A DNA stretch of 57,155 bases from an uncultured Sutterella sp. (GCA_937943605.1 CALEAW010000089.1:1-57155), one strand, 5' to 3'. Positions 25,396-36,096 are shown, counted from the first letter of the stretch. Made by a program: numbers and translations. Notes: generated by a model from the letters alone, not told the origin.

Positions 25396-25405
25396 GACGA
25401 CACCT

Positions 25406-26392
25406 TCATGGCGCAAAATCCACCGTCACGGGTTGCCCAAGACGCAAAACATTGTCTTTATCTTCAAGGTTAAGTCGCACCTCATAGACCAAAGTCGTGC
25501 GCAAGGCTTGCGTGGCGACGGTCTTAGGCGTGAATTCAGCTTCTGACGAGATGTAGCCAACGCGCGCTTTAATGGGCGGTGTGGTATCTGTAGTGACCAG
25601 AGCCTCGGCACCTTCTTTTACAAAAGCGAGTTGCGTTTCAGAAACAAAAGCACGCACCCATTTCGGATCCATGATGCTCACGTGATAAACCGCACGCTGC
25701 GCTGACGTCATGTCGCCAGGCTCCGCTAAACGCGTGCGAATGGTACCCGTGACGGGTGACGTAAGCACTGACGCCGTTTCAATCTGATAGTTGAGTGAAG
25801 CCACGACGGCGGCTCCAGCATCGCGAGCAGCTTTCGCTTGACGAATTTCATCAGGACGTAAGCCTGCGACTTTGAGGTTATACATCGCTAAAGCACTCGC
25901 ACGACGCTTTTCAAGCGCTACGCGACGCCAACGCACGTCTTCTAAGGTTTGCACTGACGTCGCTTGCGACGCATAGAGCTTTTCTTGACGTGCCTCGGTC
26001 TTTTTAGCAAGTGCCAACTCGCTTTCAATGGCCTCGAGTTCAGCCTTAGCAGCCGCCACCTCTTCGTCTCTAAAGCCAGCCTCTGCTAAGCGCCACTTCG
26101 CATCAAGCGCTTCAAACTCCGCTTCGGCACGCTGACGTTCAATCTCTAACGCACGCGTATCTAAGCGCCCGATGACGTCCCCTTTTCGAACACTTTCACC
26201 CTCTTCCTTGGTCAAAGCCGCAATGCGTCCTGCGCCCTCAAAAGCCAAAGACACTTCACGCGCATCCACGCTCCCCCAAGCGATACTCGGCTTCACTTCT
26301 CGGGCTTCTTGCCACGACTTGACCCCATAGCCCGCGGCGCCAAGCGCAACGATGCCAAGGATCAAACCTATGATTTTCTTTTTGTTCGCCAT
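25406..26392 (-). CDS. HlyD-family membrane fusion protein, YbhG-like
   Basis: A 328-residue periplasmic adaptor anchored by one N-terminal membrane helix (about residues 6-23). It has a lipoyl-like half domain around EEGESVRKGDVIGRLD, a long coiled-coil hairpin at about 75-215 and a second half with SPVTGTIRTRLAEPGD. The overall pattern and length match YbhG. It would link the two permeases to an outer-membrane channel. It is the first gene of a four-gene exporter operon, and a TetR-type regulator such as the CecR of E. coli is missing. It begins 110 bases after recD in the same direction, without a clear terminator between, so readthrough from recD is possible. Confidence 0.9.
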   Translation of the reverse strand: MANKKKIIGLILGIVALGAAGYGVKSWQEAREVKPSIAWGSVDAREVSLAFEGAGRIAALTKEEGESVRKGDVIGRLDTRALEIERQRAEAEFEALDAKWRLAEAGFRDEEVAAAKAELEAIESELALAKKTEARQEKLYASQATSVQTLEDVRWRRVALEKRRASALAMYNLKVAGLRPDEIRQAKAARDAGAAVVASLNYQIETASVLTSPVTGTIRTRLAEPGDMTSAQRAVYHVSIMDPKWVRAFVSETQLAFVKEGAEALVTTDTTPPIKARVGYISSEAEFTPKTVATQALRTTLVYEVRLNLEDKDNVLRLGQPVTVDFAP

Positions 26393-26502
26393 ACTGACCT
26401 ACTATCAATTGTCACGTGAATGTCCAAAACCACGCGCTTTTACGTTACCTGGAGATTAGCATGACAAAAAACCGAAATCGCTTAACGTGTGCGTCCTCTG
26501 TT

Positions 26503-28437
26503 TTAAGCCAGCGCCGCCAATCGATCGGCAAGTCCACTTACGCGCTCAGTGCGGCGTTCGATGGCTGCATCAAGAACCTCTTCGGTACCAAAAATCGCGA
26601 CCGACTTTTTGGTTCGCGTGACGCCTGTATAAAGGAGTTCGCGCGTTGCTAAGCCCGATTCTACGTTGTCCGGCAAAAAGACTGCAACGTGTTCAAACTC
26701 AGACCCTTGAGACTGATGAATCGTCATGGCATAGGCCACATCGTGGCGCGGCAAGAGCGTGGGCGGAAGGTTCTTCGTGCCATCAAAGTATGCTCGCAAT
26801 TCGCCGTTCTCATTAGGCAAAACCAACGCCACGTCCCCATTAAAGACCCCAAGCATATCGTCATTCTGACGAATAATCACCGCTAACCCTGGATAGCGCG
26901 TCGAATCATTGAGCCAATGCTTAAAGCCTGCCATCAAAAGACGCGTACGAAGATATTGGTCGGCAAAAGCATTGATCCCCTCAACGCTTTGTGCCCCTTG
27001 ACGTTGCGCGCAAAGCGGACGAAAAACGTCAAACGCAGCCCATAGCGCCAGACGACCCTTAGTGAGCATCGATTCGGTTTTGTCTGTGCGCTCCACCAAA
27101 GCCAGATAGTTAATCAAGCGGTCAACATAGCGGCTTAAGTGCCCTTCTAACCAGACTCTGGCTTTTTCGGACACCCCCCAGTCTTTGTCGCCCACAGGCG
27201 GCGTCGAATCCCAGTCAATCTGCCAATCGCCTTCGCGCGTTGTTGGGTCTTCAAACAGCGCATGGACTTCAGCGCGCGCCTGCGCCTTGGTGAGACCGCC
27301 TTCATGGTTAATGGCCGAAGCCAAACGCGCAATCACAGAGCCTTCAGCAAAGCGTCGACTCTTTTTGAGTTCAACGGTATGGGCACCTAAAGCACCAGTC
27401 GATGACGAAATCGCCGCAAAAACGGCCCCAGGCCCCACAGCTGCCAACTGATGCTTATCACCCAAAATAATGACGCGGGTGCGTGATGACACTGCTTCAA
27501 ATAGGCGAGCCGCCAAATGGATGTCAACCATCGAGGCTTCGTCAATGATAAGGACGTCCGCAGGCAAAGGATTGTCAGCAGAAGGCTTATCGCCTGAGGC
27601 CGTCTTGGTGACGAGCCACTTATGAATCGTGTGTTCGCGCACGTGACGCTTTTCAGCCGCGGTCTGGTCATCTTCGACCAAGGCTTTCATACGCGGGAAA
27701 AAGTGGCCGATCGTCCCTCGGGTCATGAGTTCAATCGACTCACGCATTCGTCCAGTGGCTTTGCCTGTTGGCGCTGCCAAATAGATCATCAGATCGGGAT
27801 TGGCTTCTAACAAACACTCAAGAATCAAGACCACGGTCGTGGTTTTGCCCGTACCTGGTCCCCCAGAAATCACCGAAAAGTGATTTTCGAGCGCCAAGCG
27901 CACGGCTTTAGTTTGCAAAGGGTCCGATTGAAAAGCCGTGGTGAGCTTTTCAACTTGCGCAGCCATCTCAGGTGTTAAAGCGCTCCCCTTGTGACTTGCG
28001 AGCGTCCAAAGGGCTTTCGCAAGACGCGCTTCTTCAGCAAAAAATCGCGTGAAATATAGGCGCGACGCGAGACCGCCCGGCCCCTCGTCAAGCGTTAAAG
28101 GCTGAGTCTGAGCGGACACCTCACCCGCGGGTGACATCGCCAAAAGTTGCCACTCGGCCAAATCGGTGAGCTTATCGCGAATGAGCGTATCGACCAGGGT
28201 GGCATCAGCCTCACGATCGTAGCCCCACTTTTTGGCAACTTCACCCAAACTCACACAAACACTGCCGCGTGCGTCCGCTGTTGCAAAGGCAGCCATCATG
28301 GCAGCCATAAACTGATGCATTTCGTCATCAAAAGCCTTTTGCCCTGCCTCAATGCGCGCACGATCACCTAAACGCAAAAGCGCTTCCCCTAAAGCATGCA
28401 AGGGACCAACAACACCACTACCCAACATCACAGTCAT
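26503..28437 (-). CDS. recD: Exodeoxyribonuclease V alpha subunit RecD
   Basis: A 644-residue superfamily 1B helicase subunit of RecBCD. The Walker A motif GGPGTGKT is at residues 192-199, motif II reads VLIIDEASMVD, and the C-terminal AMTIHQSQGSEFEHV with YTGVTRTKK are the usual late helicase motifs. Length fits the family (about 600-640). RecD is the fast 5'-3' motor that makes RecBCD processive and subject to Chi control. It follows recB by three bases, in the order recC-recB-recD without the ptrA gene found between recC and recB in E. coli. Confidence 0.95.
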   Translation of the reverse strand: MTVMLGSGVVGPLHALGEALLRLGDRARIEAGQKAFDDEMHQFMAAMMAAFATADARGSVCVSLGEVAKKWGYDREADATLVDTLIRDKLTDLAEWQLLAMSPAGEVSAQTQPLTLDEGPGGLASRLYFTRFFAEEARLAKALWTLASHKGSALTPEMAAQVEKLTTAFQSDPLQTKAVRLALENHFSVISGGPGTGKTTTVVLILECLLEANPDLMIYLAAPTGKATGRMRESIELMTRGTIGHFFPRMKALVEDDQTAAEKRHVREHTIHKWLVTKTASGDKPSADNPLPADVLIIDEASMVDIHLAARLFEAVSSRTRVIILGDKHQLAAVGPGAVFAAISSSTGALGAHTVELKKSRRFAEGSVIARLASAINHEGGLTKAQARAEVHALFEDPTTREGDWQIDWDSTPPVGDKDWGVSEKARVWLEGHLSRYVDRLINYLALVERTDKTESMLTKGRLALWAAFDVFRPLCAQRQGAQSVEGINAFADQYLRTRLLMAGFKHWLNDSTRYPGLAVIIRQNDDMLGVFNGDVALVLPNENGELRAYFDGTKNLPPTLLPRHDVAYAMTIHQSQGSEFEHVAVFLPDNVESGLATRELLYTGVTRTKKSVAIFGTEEVLDAAIERRTERVSGLADRLAALA

Positions 28438-28440
28438 CCT

Positions 28441-31400
28441 TTATAGAAAGAGCTTATCTAAACGTTCAATCCATTCTGCGGGCACCGGGTCATAGACCAC
28501 GCCTTGAATATGGTTACCTTCACGGGTGGCCGTCGCTGAGACGCCGCGCAAGAAGACGTAACACGCCCCACCAATCAATGCCGGACTAAACGCATCCCCT
28601 AAACGCACCTTCAAAAAGCGCCTGAGTGCCACTAAATAAATGAGGTACTGCAAGCGATAGTGGTGCACCGTCATTTCGTCTGCCATCACGGGTTGCGTAA
28701 AGTCTTCGGGCGCACTCACAGAACGCGTAATCGCATTACTCTTCCAGTCCAAAATCCAGAATTTGCCTTTAGCCCCAAACGCCAAGTCAATAAACCCAGT
28801 TAAATAACCCGCGAGCTCGTTATCAGCCATGCCGTCTACAGCGTAGTCGGGACCAAATTCGGCCAACGTGGCTTTGAGTGCTTCGGTCGTGAGGCCATCT
28901 CGCAAATGTAATAAGAAAGGCATTTCTGAACTTCGTGCCGACATCGGAACGTCACGCAAATAAATACCTGGCAAGATTTCGGCGTTCACGACGTCGTAGA
29001 GCATTTGCGATGCGGCCGAAATCGCTTCTTCACGTGCCGTATCATCATCAAACGACAAGAAGGCCTCAATCATGCGTTGCGCAATCCGACGACGAACGTC
29101 ATTGGCTTGAGGCGTATCGGGGGCGATTTCAGTAAAGTCGGCGACTTCTAGCATATTGTGGAGACAGTCACCAGCCTTCGTGCCACGCGGAAAGCCCATG
29201 ATACCCGTGAGTTTGGCAGGCTTCTTTTTGGAGCCATACCAACCGATCGCCATATCGTCATCGGTTACCGTGCGATTGATGGACGAAAAGCTACTGATAC
29301 GCCAGGAGGGCTGAATGGGTTTTGGCTCGTCATAATCAAAATCTTTCAGCGTATGCGTGACGGGATTCGCCGAAAGGCTCGTACGACGCGAGAGTTTTTC
29401 GTTGATGTCCACAATCACAAAGCCAGGCTCTTCTGCGGCCAATGTCTGCAAGCGTTCAATGACCGCTTTTTGGTTGATCTTGGCTGACCCATTTAAAGCC
29501 ATAAAGAACGCATTTGCGAGCCATGGTTTTGCCCACTCGCGAGGTGCTTCACTTAGCCCCCATTTGACTAAATCTGACTCATCGACGCCGAGCGTTCCTT
29601 TGTTGGCTTTTTGGGGCGCCATCACCACCAAATGCGAGACCGCACGCGTCATCCCAACATAAGCCAAACGCACCTTTTCTTCAAGGCGCTTCGAAAAATG
29701 CGCTGAGGTTTCAGTGAGCGTTTTGTGACCCAACCGAATCGTCATGCCTTGGGGCGTACTCTCTTTATAAAGTAAGTCTTTATTCTGAGCTTTTGTATTC
29801 AACTTTTCGGCATGAGGCAAATACACAATCGGGTACTGAAGACCTTTACTCGCATGAATCGTTTCAACCGTGACGAGGTTGGCGTCAGAGGCTAAGCGTA
29901 GGCGACGCTCTTCAGGCGTACTCGTTGACGACGCACGAACCTGCTCAAACCACGCCAATAAGCTCGAAGGCGTCGTGTACTGACGACCTGCCTCATGCAA
30001 AAGTTCCAAAATATGGGCGTAGTTCACCAAACGCGCTTCACCCTCTTCAATGGGCAACAAGCGCTCAGCCACGTTTTGTGTTTCAAAAAGATAAGCAAAG
30101 GCCGCAGCTACACCGGCACGACGCCACCGTTCAACCCCTTTTTCAAAGGCAAGACGTAACGCCGTGCGACGCGCTTCATCATCGGTCAAGATGTCTGAGA
30201 GCTTGTCACCCAAAAAGCGTGTGGTGCGTGCCGCTGCCATCACCTTTTCGTTACTAGGCGACTCAAAGGCATGCAGAAGTCGAACGATTTCTTCAGCCTC
30301 TTCGGTTTGAAAAACATCCCCTTGACCACGCATGGCGACGCGCACTTGTCGTTGGGCGAGTGCCTTACGGATCGCGGTAACGTGTTCGCGCTTTTGAATC
30401 AAGATCGCAATGTCGCCAGGCATCACGGCGCGTAAAGGCACCGTGACCCCATCAACCTCGACCGAGCCAATGACTTCGTCATGAGGACCCGCTGCGAGCC
30501 CCATTTGTTTATAGCGACCTTTGGCAATCAAGCGTGCAATATCGTCCGCAATCGTTTCAGCTGTCACGACACCAATATCATCGACGCCGTAGTATGCCGT
30601 CCACCACTCTAATGCGGGCGCCTCTTGCCAAACACCGTCAATCAGTTCAAAAAGGCCATACACCTTCGAATTGGTCTTGACGGGTTCATAGCCCAAGTCA
30701 TGACGCAAAAATGCACTTTCGGTGGGATGCTTAAAAAACGCGTTGACCGCATTCATGAGTTTGGGGCATGAGCGGAAGTTTTTCTCAAGTCTCGCGTGAT
30801 GACGAATAAGCGCCTTGGCACGCATATAGGTATCCAAGTCCGCCGATCTAAAGCTATAAATGGCTTGCTTGGGGTCACCCACAAAAAAGAGCGCGCGCGA
30901 TGCGTTTGACGCCTCTTCATTTTCTGGGATCTGCAAAAAGAGCTGATTAAAGATCTCAAATTGCACAGGGTCCGTATCTTGAAATTCGTCAATCAAAACA
31001 CCCCGATAGGCCTCACGAATGCTTTGCGCAAACTTGCCATCGGTATCGTTTTGAAGGGCCCACCAGAGGTCTGACAGTAAATCGTCAAAGGTCCCCGTAC
31101 GGGTCGAACGCTTAAGGTCGCGTAACGCCTGAGGCGCTTCTTGAACGAAAGCCTCTAAAACAGGGAGCACACAAGAGTCGGCATCTTCGATATTAATCTG
31201 ACGTGGCGCGAGTGCTGCTGGGATCGCCGTCAAGGTCTCTAATTTCTTTTCCCAATCAACCCCCATCATGATCTCACGACGCACCTCGTCGGTCGGGGCA
31301 TTCGCTAACGCACGACGCAAAAAGTCTTCAACCACTTGCTGACGCAAAGGCAAATCGTCGTCTGAATACTCACGATCAAAGTACCCTGAAGACGTAAAGA

Positions 31401-32112
31401 CGTGGTTTGTCAACGTTCTTTGACAAAAGCCATGAATCGTCGAAATCGAGGCATCATCAAAACTTGCCATCGCCGCACGCAGTCGCTTGACAGCCTCAGC
31501 CTGATCACGTCCTTCGTCAGTCCAACGCGCTGCCTGCGTCACGATCATGCTGTCCACGTCAGAAGCACCCAAGTGACCAGTCAAAAAGCCTAGCATTTCA
31601 CTCAAATGGTCACGAATACGGGTTTTGAGTTCAGCCGTCGCCGCACGCGTAAAAGTCACCACGAGGAGCTTTTCGATCGGCATCTTTTCTTCAACAATCA
31701 AACGTAAGACGAGGTGTTTGATCGAAAAGGTTTTGCCAGTCCCAGCGGACGCTTCTAAAAGCGTGGGCGTTGTGAGCGACGCTGTCACCACGTCAAAGGC
31801 GGGCGTCACGCCATCGCTCGCCTTAGCCCCATCAACAGGGTCAATGGCTTGCGTCGGTTCGTGCGCTTTCGGTGCTTTGGTCATTTCGAGCTCTCCGGCT
31901 GCCTTGGGTGTTTCGGGGACGACGGGCGTTTCAAGAGCGTCCATCGCCATAGATGAAGCCATCAAAGACACCTCGGTCTCGTCGTCCATAGGCGGCATAT
32001 CAGCCATAGCGTCCCAGGCAGCCAAGCTCGCATCACTTTCGGTAGCCACGACGCCAACATCGTCGTCACTCATCGGCGGGACTTCATCAAACATTGAATC
32101 ATTTGGCTTCAT
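28441..32112 (-). CDS. recB: Exodeoxyribonuclease V beta subunit RecB
   Basis: A 1223-residue RecB: superfamily 1A 3'-5' helicase followed by a nuclease domain. Walker A is ASAGTGKT at residues 121-128, motif II reads VLIDEFQDTD, and the nuclease active site is present near the C-terminus (GFIDLAFG, then LDWKSN at about 1121-1126). Residues 1 to about 105 are an acidic, Met/Ala/Pro-rich extension; in E. coli RecB the Walker A lies about 98 residues earlier. The start is supported by a four-base overlap with the recC stop. RecBCD repairs double-strand breaks and degrades foreign linear DNA. Confidence 0.95.
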   Translation of the reverse strand: MKPNDSMFDEVPPMSDDDVGVVATESDASLAAWDAMADMPPMDDETEVSLMASSMAMDALETPVVPETPKAAGELEMTKAPKAHEPTQAIDPVDGAKASDGVTPAFDVVTASLTTPTLLEASAGTGKTFSIKHLVLRLIVEEKMPIEKLLVVTFTRAATAELKTRIRDHLSEMLGFLTGHLGASDVDSMIVTQAARWTDEGRDQAEAVKRLRAAMASFDDASISTIHGFCQRTLTNHVFTSSGYFDREYSDDDLPLRQQVVEDFLRRALANAPTDEVRREIMMGVDWEKKLETLTAIPAALAPRQINIEDADSCVLPVLEAFVQEAPQALRDLKRSTRTGTFDDLLSDLWWALQNDTDGKFAQSIREAYRGVLIDEFQDTDPVQFEIFNQLFLQIPENEEASNASRALFFVGDPKQAIYSFRSADLDTYMRAKALIRHHARLEKNFRSCPKLMNAVNAFFKHPTESAFLRHDLGYEPVKTNSKVYGLFELIDGVWQEAPALEWWTAYYGVDDIGVVTAETIADDIARLIAKGRYKQMGLAAGPHDEVIGSVEVDGVTVPLRAVMPGDIAILIQKREHVTAIRKALAQRQVRVAMRGQGDVFQTEEAEEIVRLLHAFESPSNEKVMAAARTTRFLGDKLSDILTDDEARRTALRLAFEKGVERWRRAGVAAAFAYLFETQNVAERLLPIEEGEARLVNYAHILELLHEAGRQYTTPSSLLAWFEQVRASSTSTPEERRLRLASDANLVTVETIHASKGLQYPIVYLPHAEKLNTKAQNKDLLYKESTPQGMTIRLGHKTLTETSAHFSKRLEEKVRLAYVGMTRAVSHLVVMAPQKANKGTLGVDESDLVKWGLSEAPREWAKPWLANAFFMALNGSAKINQKAVIERLQTLAAEEPGFVIVDINEKLSRRTSLSANPVTHTLKDFDYDEPKPIQPSWRISSFSSINRTVTDDDMAIGWYGSKKKPAKLTGIMGFPRGTKAGDCLHNMLEVADFTEIAPDTPQANDVRRRIAQRMIEAFLSFDDDTAREEAISAASQMLYDVVNAEILPGIYLRDVPMSARSSEMPFLLHLRDGLTTEALKATLAEFGPDYAVDGMADNELAGYLTGFIDLAFGAKGKFWILDWKSNAITRSVSAPEDFTQPVMADEMTVHHYRLQYLIYLVALRRFLKVRLGDAFSPALIGGACYVFLRGVSATATREGNHIQGVVYDPVPAEWIERLDKLFL

Positions 32113-35100
32113 TTAGCGGCCTCCGTCGGCGCTTCTTGGATTGACAGACAAAAATCATTGGGTAGCGTCAAATCGCGATTTTCTTCAAGCATCGCAAACC
32201 TCAATAGTGATGCAAGGTCAATTTTCACGGCGTCATAAGCCCCTGGGGCATTCCCCATCACAAAGTTCGGCAACATGCTGCTCAACGCCTTTTCGCGTTC
32301 ATACGTGATCGATTGCGCCTCTTCCAGATGTCGACCGCGCCACAAGATTTGGTCTGCACGTTGGTCGGGTGTGCCGCTCTGAGAAAAGCGCTGACCATTA
32401 AAGTCGGTGCCAATGAGCGGGCTTTGTGAGCGCACTAAATACGGAATCATAAAAAGACGCAAGAAGTCTTTGGCGAGCGTCGCATCGCAAGCGGGGAGCT
32501 GCAAGCACACCAAACCATGCGCGTCAGCCTCCTCTTTTTTCATGAGCTTTTGAAGGTTTTTATCCCACACGCAAACGAGCCACGCTTCATTGATCTCGTT
32601 CGCAGCGCAAGCCACGAGATAGGTCAATAGTTCACGCAAGATCGATAAACTTGATGACTTCGAAGCACTCAATCGCACCAAACGACGACGATCCTCTTTG
32701 ACATAGATCCCTTTGAGGCGTGCCAAGAGGTGAGGCATATCGTTACCCAAATCAAGGTCCACATCGATATCGTCGACAGGGGTGTCAACCGCTAACGTCT
32801 GATGGTATTGGAAGAGCGCCTGACCAAATGCTGTATCCGCCTCTCCATACCATTCACGCACGCCTTGTGCCCCATACAAGGGGTTCGCTTTGACACAGGT
32901 GTCCCAAGCTTCGGTCGTACACCCGGCTAAGAAAGCTTGATAAGCATCATGGCGCCGCTTCCAACGACCTAACCCCTTTTCTTCAGGCAACAAGCCTTCG
33001 GCGGCACCTTCATCTTGCGCTTCTAACCAAATGCCCGCTGCCCCTAATGTGCGTGTGGAAGGCTTTTTCCAAAAGTCGACCAAGGCACGTAATGTGACCG
33101 TTTGCATCGGTTGATCTTTGAGCCCTGTATCCGCAAAGACAGGATCAGCCTCACTATAGTCGGACGCCATGGCTTTTTGGACAGCCTCAAATAAACGCGC
33201 ATCGTGACTACGCCAATCGCGATTGCCATACATAAAGTTCGATTGCGAGAAGGCGTTGAGTGGCACAGTGACCGTGAGTTGATCGGCCACCTGACGGCGC
33301 TCGTCTCGATTGTCGGTAAAGTCGAGCAACCAATCACGCAGCTCTTGGGCAACAATCGAAGGTTGACGTTCGTTCGCGGCTTCGCCAGTGCCACAGACAT
33401 ATGAAATCAAGAAACGGTCGCGTGCGGCTAACAATAAGTCTAAGAAGACATTGCGATTATCCACGCGACTATCTCGGTCACCTCGACGGGGTGCAACTGC
33501 CATCAAGTCAAATTCATGTCGACGCATGGTGCCCGGAAACGAACAATCGTCGTTGAGCCCCACAATGGCAATGATGCGATAAGGCAAGGGACGCAACTGT
33601 GCCATGCCCGTGAGGGTCACTCGGTTGCTAGGCAACCCGCCGCCTGGGGCCATCTCTAATTGCGACTCAACGGACGACATAAAGAGGTCAAAAGGCACTG
33701 CCATGGGTGTCTCCCCAAAGCTTGCGCGTTCAATGTCTTCACGCACAGCCGCCGCAGCCTGGCGCACACGATTAAAGCCATTTCCCTCTTCTTTAAAGAG
33801 TAACGTCATCGCATCCATGAGCCAAGCCATCCACTCACTCGCGGTGGCGGACTCGACAATACGCGTTCGGAAAGCTTCTAAATAGCTCGACAGACGTGCC
33901 AGGGCATCCAATAAGACAGGACGGTCGCCCACAGAAGTCCACCCTCTTTCTTCTGTCCCTACGACTGGTAGCGTGTCAAATAAGGGGGTCGATACGTCGT
34001 TTGGCAAGCAAAAGCCGAGCGTCAAGCGTTCAATTGCACGCGCGAGCGTCATGTCTTTTGCAACCGCAAAGGTAACTGGATCGAGTGTATTGAGATGCGC
34101 GTCAGAAAGCCCGTATCGGTAACCTGCCGTACGTAACCACATTTCAATCGTGGGCATATCGTCGCTAGTTAAACCAAATTTGCTTGCGACGGGCGGCAAC
34201 GAAATCCAGGCCATCAGCGATTCGCGAGTCGCACGACCTGTGAGCAATTTACCTAGCCCCAGCACAGCCTGCGCAGCTTGGTCACCATCTAAATAGGAGA
34301 GCCCAGAGATACGCCACTCAATCCGCGCGTCAGCTGGTTGGCTTTCAAAGACTTTTTCCATCAAAGGCGCGGTTGCTGACAAATCAGGCGTCACGATTAA
34401 AACGTCGTCCGGTCTTAGGCTAGGATCCTCACGGAATCGCGCCTGCAACCAATCGAGCAAAGCCTCAAGCTCACGCGTTGCCGTGGGCGCACGCATGAAT
34501 TGTAAAGAGCGATCTTCAGGGTTAAAAAGCGGCGCACCATCCGCGGTCAGTTTGAGGTCAGGATTGAGATTCAAAATCGAATCTTGAATACGACGCAATA
34601 ATCGCGGATCACGCGACTCCAAATAGTAACTTTGATTTTCAACGGTCGTATCAGGCTGCAGACGATGATCCTGCAAGCGCCCTGCAAAGGAAGCTAAAAA
34701 ATGACGTTGTTGCGCTACAGCGGGCGCTTGACCTTCTGGCAAATCAAGTTCGGTGAGTTGTACGCCTGTGTCGGGCGCTGCGGTATAGCGCCACAAACGA
34801 TCGATATTGGCGCGTGTCGAACGACCGTTATTGGCCAAGATCGGGTGACCTACCTCATGGTGACTATCGTCACTCATTTCGCCACCTTTGGCTTCCCAAT
34901 TAAAGAGTCGCTGAGGCACCAAGTCAAACCAATATTCGCTCGTAGGGTTTAATAAGTAAAACCATACGTCGCGGCCAGAAAGCGCAAAAGCCTTCAAAAT
35001 CGGCAACATCAAGGGTGGCACCACAAAGGGTGCAAAGACATGGAGGACTTGAGGCAATTTCACTGTATAGCCATTGGCTAAAGAGACCTCGGGCTGAGCT

Positions 35101-35771
35101 TGACTCTCAGCCAAACGGCGCAACATGTCTGGATAATCTTCTAAAAACTGACGACCGCGCCAAGCGGGGTGCTCAGCCAATAATCGCAATAAATCGCGTT
35201 GCCACACAAAGTCCGGATGCTTTTCGAGCTTTTCTTTTTCTCGCTTTCCTTCATCGCCGTTAGGTAAAAGCGTCGGATGTAACCCTAACCAATCCATGAC
35301 CCAATCTAAACGATAAGTCGCATAAACCACAAAGGTCTGCGTAATATGGCGCACTAATCGCCAAATATCATCGTCGGTTTTGCCTTCAAGATAATTCGCT
35401 AAAGGCTCATGCCCTGGTTGCGCACGAAAGCTTTGAGGGCCTTCTTCGCGCAAAATCTGCCATATCATCCAGTCTGCTTCGTTACCTAAGATGTTGGCCA
35501 TGGGTTCTTTAGAAAAAAAGCCCATCCATGCCGACAACAGCATGAAGTCGATCCCAGCACAGACACCATCTCGAGCCGCAATGGACTTGGTGAGATCGTG
35601 CCCCACAGCACGATTAGGTACGATCACTGGAACCTTTTCGAAGGCTTTAGCAAATAACGCGTCGGGTGACGTTTTGTCGTCAATCCCGCCATCAACACCA
35701 AGCGCTTCAACGTTATGAAGCAACACGGCACGAAGGACTTCGTAGCTATTACTGTAGACGGTATGAATCAT
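32109..35771 (-). CDS. recC: Exodeoxyribonuclease V gamma subunit RecC
   Basis: A 1220-residue RecC from the chosen ATG (E. coli about 1122). It starts with the family-like MIHTVYSNSYEVL and contains LHVFAPFVVPPLMLPILKAF-type and LTGMAQLRPLPYRIIAIVGLNDDCSFP-type RecC stretches (quoted in part). RecC is a degenerate helicase/nuclease that holds the complex together, splits the strands and recognises Chi. A longer frame to 35864 would add 31 residues that look non-coding. First gene of the recCBD operon. Its exact start is uncertain because no strong ribosome site is visible. Confidence 0.92.
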   Translation of the reverse strand: MIHTVYSNSYEVLRAVLLHNVEALGVDGGIDDKTSPDALFAKAFEKVPVIVPNRAVGHDLTKSIAARDGVCAGIDFMLLSAWMGFFSKEPMANILGNEADWMIWQILREEGPQSFRAQPGHEPLANYLEGKTDDDIWRLVRHITQTFVVYATYRLDWVMDWLGLHPTLLPNGDEGKREKEKLEKHPDFVWQRDLLRLLAEHPAWRGRQFLEDYPDMLRRLAESQAQPEVSLANGYTVKLPQVLHVFAPFVVPPLMLPILKAFALSGRDVWFYLLNPTSEYWFDLVPQRLFNWEAKGGEMSDDSHHEVGHPILANNGRSTRANIDRLWRYTAAPDTGVQLTELDLPEGQAPAVAQQRHFLASFAGRLQDHRLQPDTTVENQSYYLESRDPRLLRRIQDSILNLNPDLKLTADGAPLFNPEDRSLQFMRAPTATRELEALLDWLQARFREDPSLRPDDVLIVTPDLSATAPLMEKVFESQPADARIEWRISGLSYLDGDQAAQAVLGLGKLLTGRATRESLMAWISLPPVASKFGLTSDDMPTIEMWLRTAGYRYGLSDAHLNTLDPVTFAVAKDMTLARAIERLTLGFCLPNDVSTPLFDTLPVVGTEERGWTSVGDRPVLLDALARLSSYLEAFRTRIVESATASEWMAWLMDAMTLLFKEEGNGFNRVRQAAAAVREDIERASFGETPMAVPFDLFMSSVESQLEMAPGGGLPSNRVTLTGMAQLRPLPYRIIAIVGLNDDCSFPGTMRRHEFDLMAVAPRRGDRDSRVDNRNVFLDLLLAARDRFLISYVCGTGEAANERQPSIVAQELRDWLLDFTDNRDERRQVADQLTVTVPLNAFSQSNFMYGNRDWRSHDARLFEAVQKAMASDYSEADPVFADTGLKDQPMQTVTLRALVDFWKKPSTRTLGAAGIWLEAQDEGAAEGLLPEEKGLGRWKRRHDAYQAFLAGCTTEAWDTCVKANPLYGAQGVREWYGEADTAFGQALFQYHQTLAVDTPVDDIDVDLDLGNDMPHLLARLKGIYVKEDRRRLVRLSASKSSSLSILRELLTYLVACAANEINEAWLVCVWDKNLQKLMKKEEADAHGLVCLQLPACDATLAKDFLRLFMIPYLVRSQSPLIGTDFNGQRFSQSGTPDQRADQILWRGRHLEEAQSITYEREKALSSMLPNFVMGNAPGAYDAVKIDLASLLRFAMLEENRDLTLPNDFCLSIQEAPTEAAK

Positions 35772-35961
35772 GGAACGCTCAACGAATACGATTAGACCGA
35801 AACGAGAGAAAAACTTCTTTCGATTGTAGCGACTTTTATGCCACAGCCTATGGTTGCATACCATCCGTCAGATTGTGACGCAAACAACGCCTTTGAGACG
35901 AAAAGGTCACTGCCCGGCCTTTTTGAGATGGTCGCTGTGCATTTTGGCTCGGCCAATATGC

Positions 35962-36000
35962 AAAAAAGCCCAAACCGCGCCAACGGAATGGGCTTTTTTT
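35962..36000. terminator. Bidirectional terminator upstream of recC
   Basis: AAAAAAGCCC at 35962-35971 pairs with GGGCTTTTTT at 35990-35999 around an 18-nt loop. On the minus strand it ends the transcript of the AAA/nuclease gene before recC. Confidence 0.75.
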
Positions 36001-36096
36001 GCTCCAATTAGGGAGGTAAGGCGATGTCATATCTCAAGAACTCGCCAAACACCGTGGAAATAGCAGCACACGCTTATGCTTCGAGTGCTCTTGGCC

